This document shows, one piece after another, positions 36,018 through 47,600 of a stretch of DNA of 64,000 nucleotides. The stretch lies in NCBI GenBank assembly GCA_028015205.1, contig JAPWFG010000026.1, positions 992,001-1,056,000 on the forward strand, given 5' to 3'. Under the pieces are notes generated by a model. The model ran no database searches, was not told where the DNA came from, and saw only the letters and a program-made list of their open reading frames with translations. This DNA comes from Mytilisepta virgata (taxonomy: Eukaryota; Mollusca; Bivalvia; Mytilida; Mytilidae). Within the stretch, counting starts at the first letter, position 1, and every line of letters starts with the position of its first letter. The translations under genes and the position numbers were made by a program.

Positions 36018-36986
36018 AGCATTCAACTATTCGTCATATTATACTTTTCCAATTAACATGATAATAGGAATTATTTCATTATAATGCATAAATAATTAGT
36101 AAAATTCTTAAAAATATAATATTATTACATTTGGCATGCAGCAATCTTTCTTCTGTGTGTTTATACTATAGTGACAAAGGAACAACCTTTTAAAACTGTT
36201 AACAGGGGACAGCAAAAAAAGGAATCTGAATGAAAAACAGGATGCAAAATTTGTTGAAAAAAGGCAGAATTGAATGTCATCTGGAATAAAACAACAAATT
36301 AATTATATATTTATAACTGGCATACTTGTGAAAAATAGCAAGCTTTTGGATGCTGCAAAATATATTTTATGATGCAAAATTACTTCCTTGCCCTCTTTTA
36401 AATATCAAATGGTTGCTCCTCAATGAGGCTTGATTTTCTGTTGAAAAAAATACAAACAAAATACATATAATCCCATTTTTCTTCCTCAGCCTAGATGAAA
36501 TTCTACAGACTGTTGACTATTTTTCAAAGTTGAAGGGACAATGAAAATAATTTGATAAACCAGAAATTTGAGATATAAGGAATAAATATAATGGGAAATA
36601 TTATTTTGAAACCAATAAATACATTTGATATTATTGAGATTGAGATAATGAGATAGTGATATTGATTTTAATATTTAGTGTCCGAGCTATGATTTAAGAG
36701 CAGAAGGGGTACAAAAAATGTGTTTGATGGTTTGAAAAGGTCAAACATAATCATGTCAACTTTTAAGAAAAGTTAATTATTCATTTATCTTATGCCCCTT
36801 TAAGAGTTCATTCAATCTGTTTTAACACTTAAATACATTTTCAATTCATTCAATGTGTTTTTGCTCTATTTTATATTTTACTCAAAGCACAGAGCAGAGG
36901 AGAGCATGGATAGGACAATAGGGTGCACTGGAAGAGGGGCATGGTGCTTCTAACCTCTAGTTTCAGCTAGCTCAAACATTGATAAT
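36018..36986. other. Intergenic, nothing recognised
   Basis: AT-rich sequence without a gene. ATATCAAATGGTTGCTCCTC (36404-36423) is a degraded match to the landmark of the 2666/4425 repeat family. Confidence 0.5.
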
Positions 36987-36988
36987 TA

Positions 36989-37545
36989 CAGTGGAACCCC
37001 CGAAAACCGACCCCTCTGAAAACCGGATTCCTCTGAAAACTGAACTTTTACTTTCGGTTCGGAATTTTTGCCTATATATTCAAGTAAAAAAATCCTCTGA
37101 AAACCGGACCCTCTGAATTCCGAACACCGGCCGTACTTTCCGGTTCAAAACATATATATTCTTGTCAATTTTACTTCCAGAAACCGGCCGAAACAATGTA
37201 TTACCTGGAAAATCAATGAACCGTAATACATGTCATCCTTAATCGATCGATGATTGACATCATTAAACTAAATAACCATTTTAAATAAAGGTGTGAAAGT
37301 CGTTAATCAAACAATAATCAGGCGGATTGAAAATAAAAACAATTAATTGTATTAAAATAATATGCGCGTGGTACATGTACATATGTAAGCACATGGCACA
37401 ATATCGTTATAATAAATTGTAATACACTTCCAGTTTCACTTTCCGGAACAGATACGTCTTTTCCGGAACCTCCTAAAACCGGACCCTCTGAAAACCGGCC
37501 GATTTCTCCGGTCCCACAGCTGTTCGGTTTACAGAGGTCCCACTG
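36989..37545. mobile_element. pogo/Tigger-like MITE with TA target duplication
   Basis: Terminal inverted repeats begin CAGTGGAACCCC at the left and end GGTCCCACTG at the right, with TA on each side (36987-36988 and 37546-37547). Sub-terminal GAAAACCGGACCCTCTGAA-type motifs repeat several times on each flank. CAGTGGAACC-type ends with TA duplications are typical of pogo/Tigger members of the Tc1-mariner superfamily. The 557-bp interior has no transposase ORF, so it would need a transposase supplied elsewhere. Confidence 0.85.
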
Positions 37546-37819
37546 TATATTCTAAAAATGAGACTGAATATTGCAATCTAAAGTATTTAGAAAAATCTTC
37601 AGTTTGTGGAAAAATATAACTTATATACTAAACATACCACTGTTATAATAATTTATTGATCTAAATATACATGTAATAATACACTTTCTATGTTTTAACA
37701 AAGAAATATCATATTACAAACACAGAACATAAAACAGCAGTTAAACAAAACAAGAAATTAAACTCAACAGAAAAAACAAAATGCTCTTTTATCCAATTCA
37801 GAACAGGATAATATTAAGC

Positions 37820-37861
<42 letters not shown>

Positions 37862-38611
37862 ATCCTTCAAACTCAGAATTACAGACAAGATTTATTTTTA
37901 ATTACAATTTTTTTTCTTTTTTGTGTCAAAACAAATTAACAAAAATTCTGCTTAATATAGCAACAGAACAATTTGTACAAGCATCCACATAATATTTCAT
38001 TGATTTTATGTTTACTGATATTCTAGAAAATGTCATTTTAAACTTGCCTTAGATCTAATTTAAATAGTTCTAATTACTTCCCATGATTTCTGAGTATGTC
38101 GTTTAGGCCTTATGTTTGTTTACTGTATTGAGTCAATTGCCTGTGGTTATTTTTACCTAAAAGGTTATACCCACTCATACTAGTAACACTATGCATATAT
38201 ATTACTTCTTGCAGTTTCAAAAACAACTGTAGTTAGAAATCAGGAGAGGTAATTAATTTAACAGAAATTGTTGACACAGTTAAAAATACCTCATTTTAAT
38301 TGAAACCAATGAATTCATGTTATAAATATTCATACTTTGCATATCAAATTTTTTAAGGTATAAAGATTCTTTCAGGACATTAAGATACCCCAAATGCAGA
38401 ACCGACGTTGATCTTCAACAGAATAATTTGTTTATAATAGCACTAAATAATAAACAACAAGTTCCCTCTTGTGAATAAAGAACCTCTTTCCATCATATTA
38501 ATTGATATGAATTATTAAATGGTCACATGTTGGTCATGAACAGATGTCACCATTTTTTTTTTACCAAAGATCACTGTCACCATAACAAAAGCAGACAAAC
38601 TTTCATTACAA
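37546..38611. other. Intergenic or 3' UTR side of SYAP1
   Basis: This includes an uninterrupted run of 34 A (37825-37858). The region next to 38611 is probably SYAP1 3' UTR (minus strand), but its end cannot be set because several TTTATT (AATAAA on the minus strand) sites occur. Confidence 0.45.
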
Positions 38612-41600
38612 TCACATTTTATTTGTTTCATTTTCTATCTCCTGGAGAATTTCATTTTCTAATTCATCGTCTAATAATTCTGCATCTTGGTCAACCATTT
38701 CATAGTCTTTTAATTCAGCTTGCAGTTCATTCTCCCATTCACTTTCAACATCTAGAAACAAAAGGACAAAAAATACGTTCTGATTTGTTTTAAAATGTAA
38801 GATTAATAGAGTTACAGTAATAATATTAATTAGAAGTTTTTGACAGCTGATTCACTAATGAAAATTTGTAAGTGAAACATTTTTTATATTCATTATAAGT
38901 TTTTTAATTTGCTTTTTAAGTTCATTCAACATTTGTTCAACATTTTCAAACATTATTCTTAAAATTAGTCAATCATTGGTGTAACAGACACCCAAAGACA
39001 GGAAAAAGGCATTATAGTTAAAACAAAACATACAGTGGTATATGTTACAAGCCTTGTTCAAAGTTTTGGATATTTTCACAGTGCCCTTTTTTCAAGGAAT
39101 TTGATATAAAAAGATGCCACTTAAATATAGATTCTCCTTCAGGTACGAATGAGTTATGGAATTTCTCCACCCAAGATAGATAAATTTTCGATCTTTAACA
39201 TGTGAGCTTATGCGAGAGTGTTAAAATCTAAAATGTTACTATAAAGGGTGGACAAATTCCATAAATCACGAGTAAATTGAAGGAGAATCTGTTTCTCCTA
39301 GGATTTTTGACAAAAACCTCAAGAAAATGTCTTTGCTATGTAGTTTGTTGACATTGACGTCATTTCGGGACTTCTCTAGTTTATCGTTCCAATAACTGTA
39401 GAAAAAACGGTGGTTATTCAATGTAGAAATTTAATCTTCAGGAAGTGGTTAAAAATATTATGTATTTTTATCCCACCGATTAAACACGTCAAGAATAGGA
39501 GAAATCAAATTTCACATGTGCCTGTTCCACATCTGGACCTATATTTTGAGTGATTGTTTCTTGTCTATTGTTAATGATTGCTATTTATAGAATATTGGAT
39601 TAAGGATTTTCGGAAAGACTAAAATTCAAGACTGTTAGAAAATTCATTTCTGTCATACAAGTTGTTATCAAACTCATTTAACTATTAGGAAAATTAACTA
39701 AACGTTTTCATTTGCTTTTTCTACATGTATCAATATATTTTTCTTTTTTTACATTTATTTAATGTTTTTTAAATATTCTCTACTGCTCAGGCATAGTCTT
39801 TGTTGAGTTGCAACCATTAGTAGTTTACAGAATCGCTAATTATATAACCATTACAATTCTTCCTTTATTGTTCCACATTTTATGTATAGCAATGCATGTA
39901 AACCACCTTTTTTTTCAAATGTGACAAACTATCAGAAATACCTCCTTGTTTTTTACCATCTTCTACTCTGAGTTGTTGCATTTCTTTTTTGAGGTCCTCA
40001 TCATTTATACCATCAGCCTGGAATGTATCACTGACAAATTCATTCTCTGGAGGACTACTTGGTATATCATCCTCAACCTTCGGTTTCTGACCAATATCTT
40101 GTGGAGGGGTTTGCTCTGCAACATTTTTTTTTAAAATTTAGATTTATTTTTTGTTTGAATTGTGTTTATTGTGCAACAGCCATAAAAGAAGTAGATTAAT
40201 TTATTTCTGCTGAATTCATGGTTATATTTCACTGTTTGCACTGTTCTCAACGTGGAAATGAAAGAAAGAAAACAAAAATACACAGAGTCTTCAGAAAAAC
40301 TCAATGAAAAACTAAAAAAAAAATCAAGGCATTTTTTTTAATTTGTTTTTGTTCATACATTTGTCTTTTTGTGACAGTTCGTGATACAAATATTTCAGTT
40401 GGGTAAACAACACTGATCACACTAAAAACTGATACATGTAAAATGCACATACAGTGCACCTGTTTGATCAAAATTTATAACATGGAAAAAGAAGAGTAAA
40501 TATAAAGGATGAAACACAATAAAAAAAACGTGGTACTATTTATCACAGTTAAAATAGGAAACGTTGGTAAAGAGTGCTAGTTGAACATTCAGATTTATGA
40601 GAAATCTAATGGAAATTTTTTTTAAAAAGTATTTCTTATATGAAAAATATTTTTCTTATTATATAAAACAAAAAACTTGTGCACAGTTCCTGCCTTAAAA
40701 GTGCATGTCAAGCTTCTATTCCATTTACTCTCTTGACATCTCAGTTCATGGAATGTTTTTCAAAATCTGAAACCCTTAATAAATGTGAATTGTCTGGTCA
40801 CTTAGGTGAAAGAAGCGATCAGCTAAGTCGTAACTGAAACAATTGAACTTACCTGATTTTGTTAAATCATATCTTGTAGAGAAACCAAAATATTTTGCCT
40901 ATTGAATTTTCAATGTAAAAGGGAGATAACTCTTCCTATGAAATTTTATAAAATTCAGTATTACAACCCTGTGTTGCATGAAATATGCACAAAGTGCATT
41001 AAAAATATTTAAAATAACAGTTTTACAAATTTTTGGATAGGTCTGGGTTGAAAAATTCTAATAATTAAATTTTTTGAAATTTACAAGTGCATTAATTTTT
41101 CTATTGGAAATTCCCCATCATTTTTAAGGTTTACAAACATAATCTTGATAAAGAACCTAGTAACAATTTTGAATGTTTTTTGGAAAACTGAATAAGGTTC
41201 ATTATCCAACAAAATTGTCTAATAACTCAAACATTTAAACTTTTAAAATGCAAAAAATCAATTCCACAAACTGAGGTGTCCAGACAATAGATTACTTTCT
41301 TCTGAAATAAACTGTCAAAATGCACTTCTGGTGTGTACCATGGATCCAAAATTGTATCATACATCATTTAATTTTTATAATAATGAAAGTCCTGGTGAAG
41401 AGTGTAAATTCTCACTTGATAAGAATTTAAGGGGGTACCCAACACATTTGGCTCGTTTAATTTTCATAATTTTTTTACGAAATATTAACTATAATTTAAA
41501 GAAATTTGAACCACACAATTTACGGGAATATTTTTATTAGATATATAGCAGTTTGACAAGTACTAATCTTGGTCATTGAGAAGCTTGATTTCTCTTAAAT

Positions 41601-44600
41601 AATAGTATGCAATTAAAACATTCAGCCAATTTTTAAAGAGTTAACTCCCTTAGGTGTTCTGTACCTCCTTATGAATCATAAATGATCATGTGATTCTTCC
41701 AAATACCCAAGATGTTTGAATTCCATATACGGTAATCGCAATGACCTCAGCAATTGTCGGGAATCTTCAGAAACACAACATATATCTAACCTATTTTCAT
41801 ATATACGCCAATATAAATAACAAAAAATTTAATAGACACTGACTATTTCTCCTTTGAACTGTTGGTTAAAGTTTTTTTTGGTCAAAAAGAAAAACAATTT
41901 ACGGCCATGATCTATTATGGTCTGGTTTAAACCGAATGGAAAGTAGCTTATGTATCTGCCATATCAAAACCTTTATAGTAGCACACATAATTTGTTTGTA
42001 TTAAATCTAAAATCTAGTCACCTTTTTCTTGATTATCATCTGATGATTTGAATGACCCTGTACTGTTAGATCTACTTCCCAATGATGAACCTATAAAACA
42101 AATGAACACAAATAGTTTATGGCAGATAGCAATTGTAGGAATATTATCATAGGGGACTTTCTTTATACAGATTTTGGTTGTTACTATATACAGTCAAACC
42201 GGTCTATAAAGGACACCAAAGGGACCAAAAACTGCCCTTCATGAGTAGGTGCACTTTATACAGACATTAATTTCACATGCTTTGTTTATGGGTGGGACTT
42301 TTTCACTGTGTCCTTTATAGAATAATTTGCTATATAAAGGTTCCCTTTAAAGTGGGTTTGACTAAATACCCCTGGTAAAAACCATCAATGTTTCATTACT
42401 CCTTTACCTAAACTATCCACTCAATTTTCCCTGACCACTAAATCCTAACATTAATCTGAATCCTTTTTCTGAGAAAACAAAATTTTACTAGTTTGAAAAG
42501 ACACAAGTTGATCTATATTAAATCTTCAAGTTTGTGGGTAACACTTTATTAATTTAATAACCTGACATATATAACAGACACAAGTTTATTGTGTTCTACA
42601 GTTACAAAGTTATGGGAGAACTCAACACTATATCCCTACCATATTTCATGTCAACCTTTTTTGGTTAATTTAATGTATTCTTGATTTTCTAAATCAATTT
42701 AAATAGAATCAGCAGAGACGAATTGATATTCTCTTGTATATTTACTTAAAATATGAAGACAAAATAATTCTGATTTCATCATTTTGATTAAATTTTGACA
42801 GCAATTTAGCATATATCACAAAATATGCAGAGAATTTTTAAAGCATGCAAAAACTTTCAATAACATATTATACTTAATATGGAATCATACCCTCCTGTGC
42901 AAGTGCTGTGAGCTGGTTAGACTGTTTGATAAGAGAGACCCTGTAAAAATAATTTCTCCAGAAAATGTCCTCTTTTACCCTGAAAAATATAAACATTGAT
43001 ATCATTGCCTTTCTTTGTCAGTATACATGGTATAAGGCATGAAAATAAACTACAGACTCTCAGGAGCCTGTATCACTCACCTGGACTTTGTCCATCCTGA
43101 CAGGCAGCCTGGATTATTGCTGTTAAGCCAACTGGCTCACTGGTTTCCAACGAGAAGAATTTCACTGATTTTTCCCGTTAGGTTCTATGTTTAACAATCT
43201 TCAGCTTTGGTGGCCATCTTGGATGACGGGTGGGGTCATGGGATACAATTCTGAAAGAGGACCAACATAGGACCATTGCTGATAATTTGGTTCCAAAATG
43301 CACAGCGGTTTTAAACAAGAAGATCTTTAAGTAAATCTCCCATTTAGGGTACTATGTTTAACCATGTTCGGCTCTGGCAGCCATTTTGAATTGTGGGCAG
43401 GATCATACCTTTAAAAGGGGGCTACTTAAGGACCATTGCTGTCAGGTGTTGTTCCAATTGGCCAAGCGGTTTCAGATAAGATCTTTCAGTAAATTCCCAA
43501 TAGGGTCATATGTTAAACTATGTTCTGCTCTGGTGGTGGACGAGGTCATCAGACATAATTCTGAAAGAGGACTACATAAGGACCATTGCTGCTTAGTTTT
43601 GTTCCAATTGGCCAAGTGGTTTCAGACAAGATCTATAATTAAATTCCCCATTGGGTCCTATGTTGAACTATGTTCGGCTCTGGTGACCATCTTGGATGAC
43701 GGGCAGGGTCATCGGATATTCTACTGAAACAGGACCACCTAAGGACCATTGCTGCTAACTTTTGTTCCAATGAGCCAATTGGTTTCAGCCAAGAAGATTT
43801 TTAATTAAATTCCCCATAGGGTCCTATGTTAAACTATGTTCGGCTCTGGTGACCATCTTAGATGACAAGACAGGTCATCGGATATAATTATGAAAGAGAA
43901 CCACCTAAGGACGATTGCTGCCAAGTTTTGTTCAAATTGGCCCAATGGTTTCAGAGGAGAAGATCTTTAAAGGAAAGTTTACAACGACGACGATGGACGC
44001 CAAGTGAGGCAATAGCTCACATGGCCTTTTAGGCAAGGTGAGCTAAAAAAATACAAATCATTTAAGTGAACCAACACGATCATTTATTCAAAAATTCTCA
44101 GATGAATAACAGACAGAATTTCCTAGCCAAAGTTCTATTGGCATTATTATTTCACATTAAAATTTGACCAAACATTTTAACTTCTGCTTACAATTAGAAA
44201 TAATTAAACTTATTTTTTCAAACTATCACACTTTCTTTAATACAATTAACAAATAATTTTAAAATAATTTACTCACTGTTTAGGAACAAGTTCAAATCTC
44301 ATTTTCTGTAAATTAGGATCTTCCTGTAGTGTTGCCATGGCAACTGGAAAGGAGGCTTCAAAATCAAACTGAAACTGCACACCTGCTGGGGGATTTCTTA
44401 CAAAGTTCCTTTTGTCCTACAACAAATATAAATAGTCGTAATAGTAATCCTTCACTACCGAATAAGTTTGTTTGTTTAGTTGGGGTTTTACACCATTTTC
44501 AGCACATTTGGCTATTTCGCATCAGCCAGAGTACCCGGGGATAACCACGACTTTTGGTAGGAAAATTGGCAATTCTTGTCAATTAAGATTGGAGTCGCCA

Positions 44601-47600
44601 CAGGTGAGATCGAACTCACAACCTCAATATTGACAGGCTAGTGATCATTAATAGTCATGACGAACTGCCACTGAGGCCCCCTATCAAATAAGCCAAAATT
44701 ATATAATGTAAATGTTTCATTCAGAGTTAATTTTGAAATCAGTTGCAGACAACCATGAAGACATGACATAACCAAAAGACTCTTTCAGGCTTCAGGAAAC
44801 AGTCATTTTCAAATGTAAATTTTTGTCCCATCTACATTTCCATAAAGGTGATCTGTTATCTTCATCCTTTGATCCTTGACCTTTATAACAAACCAGGACC
44901 AGGCAGGTAAAAAGTAGATACATACTGTAGACAATGCCAGGATCTGTGCTTTCATGGTCTCTTCCTCATTATAGCCTACCCAAGGTGGGACAGCTGCTTC
45001 TGATCTCTTGGCCTGTTCTTTCTTTTCTGATACAAACTTTTCTTGCTCCTTTGCAAAGTCACCCATAATCGTCTATAAAATAATTTGCACCTGAATATAA
45101 CTGAACATAATTATAAATAAATGCAAAAACATCAAAGCAAAAGTTAAATTTTTGAATCCTGGCATAAACCACAAGCGCCAAAATGTATTATTCATTGAAT
45201 GTACTTTTTTAAACAATTTATACCATCACGGTATGATACATGTACCTTTTCATAAAAATGTGCAACTGCACAATTAAAATTGATTTACATTTCTTGAGGC
45301 CCCATATATATCATAAATTATAAAACTGAATACATGTACAACGTGTCTTAATAATAACAAGAGTGGACACACAAAAATGTCTCGCCTGTCGTGTATTTCT
45401 AATGAAAGTAAATGCTATCAGACACATTGCATACAGTATTCGAAAAACAAGCCAAAACACAAAAACTTAACTATAAACACTGAACCATGAAAATGTGGTT
45501 CAGGTCAGATGACACCTGCCAGTTGGACATGTACACCTTACAATTCTTGCATACACCAATATAGTAGACCTATTGCATACAGTATTCGAAAAACAGACCA
45601 AAAGACAAAAACTTAACTATAATCACTGAACCATGAAAATGAGGTCAAGGTCAGATGACACCTGCCAGTTGGACATGTACACCTTACAATCCTTCCATAC
45701 ACCAAATATAGTAGACTTATTGCATACAGTATTCGAAAAACAGGTCAAAACACAAAAACTTAACTATAACCACTGAACCATCAAAATGAGGTCATGGTCA
45801 GATGACACCTGCCAGTTGGACATGTACACCTTACAATCCTTCCATACACGAAATATAGTAGACCTATTGCATACAGTATTCGAAAACAGGTCAAAACACA
45901 AAAATTTATCTATAACCACTAAACCATGAAAATGAGGTCAAGGTCAGATGACACCTGCCAGTTGGACATGTACACCTTACAATCCTTCCATACACCAAAT
46001 ATAGTAGACTTATTGCATACAGTATTCGAAAAACAGGTCAAAACACAAAAACTTAACTATAACCACTAAACCATGAAAATGAGGTCATGGTCAGATGACA
46101 CCTGCCAGTTGGACATGTACACCTTAAAATCCTTCCATACACCAAATATAGTAGACCTATTGCATACAGTATTCGAAAAACAGGCCAAAACACAAAAACT
46201 TAACTATAACCACTGAACCATGAAAATGAGGTCAAGGTCAGATGACACCTACCAGTTGGACATGTACACCTTACAATCCATCCATACACCAAATATACTA
46301 GACCTATTGCTTATAGTATCTGAGATATGGACTTGACCACCAAAACTTAACCTTGTTCACTGATCCTTGAAATTGGGTCGAGGTCAACAGAAAACTGTCT
46401 GATGGGGATGAGGACCTTGTAAGGTCCGCACATACCAAATATAGTTATCCTTTTACTCATAATAAGAGAGAAATTAACATTACAAAAAATCTGAATTTTT
46501 TTTTCAAGTAGTCACTGAACCATGAAAATGAGGTCAAGGACAATGTACATATGACAGATGGAAACTTCGTAACATAAGGCATCTATATACAAAGTATAAA
46601 GCATCTAGGTCTTCCACCTTCTAAAATATAAAGCTTTTAAGAAGTGAGTTAACGCCGCCGCCGCCGCCGGATCACTATCCCTATGTCGAGCTTTCTGCAA
46701 CTAAAGTCGCAGGCTCGACAAAAACCTCCAGAAAATTTACATATTCAATGCACTTTCTTATCTTATGAGGTGTTGTCTTATTCATACAAACTAAATATTC
46801 TTTAATTTTTAAAACAGTGTCAAGTAATATCGTCAAACTTTTTTTTTTTACAAAGATTCATGATTTAATTTGTCCAGCCTAGAAAAGTAGAAGATTTTTA
46901 CTTGATTTCCAATTACTTCTGTTGGTATTCTTTAAAAATTTCAAACCTTTTCTTCAACAGTTTTTCCAATCTGTTTTGCTTTATCTGCCACAGTTTTTCC
47001 AGCCTCTTTACTAAAACTGTATAAGTAACCTATAATATAATGACACAAAAAAAATTAAACAATTTTCATTATACATGTTGATGTAATCTATTGTACATGA
47101 AATTTTTAAATTATATCAATGTGGTGACTACCCTTTTCATTCATGAATATAAAAATTGTTGTTAGGGTATATAATCTTGAATGACCACATGTACATTGAT
47201 ACATTGCACATTGGATATTGTCAGTTGAAACAGACTATACTTATTGTACATTGTAAATAGAAACTGACTATACTCCAGTTGAAAATGTCATCATTCTGGA
47301 ATAACCATATAACTGCTTTGTGTTGGCATTCTAGAATGTTTTTTTTCAGATTCTAGAATTTAGTAACAAAGCTTTTATTATAGTAATAATGAATGTTTGT
47401 ATTGCTGTTAGTATTGTTGTATAGTCACCTGCATTTTAAATTTACATTCTTGGATTAGTTTTTCTATCAAAACAGAACTGTATAGTATCACAATAGCCAG
47501 GGATGGGCACGATTACTTTGAAATGTAAACTATTATTAATCGATTACATGGCATATTTTTGTGTAATTGATTAATAATCACTTTCCTTGAAAGTAACAAG

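Noticed and set aside
43386..43727. 113-codon ORF (+)
   Set aside because: It lies entirely inside the hairpin-ended repeat and translates its repeated modules ([14 protein letters not shown] and [15 protein letters not shown] recur in it).
44809..45066. Stand-alone 85-codon ORF (-) starting MGDFAKEQ
   Set aside because: It is SYAP1 exon 3 (45072-44926) read into the intron; the Met is internal.
46650..46675. (GCC)n tract as a coding trinucleotide expansion
   Set aside because: It is part of the composite intronic repeat and of no exon.
45360..46720. 147-bp period as a nucleosome-length signal
   Set aside because: The match to the nucleosome core length is probably coincidence; positioning cannot be judged from sequence alone.
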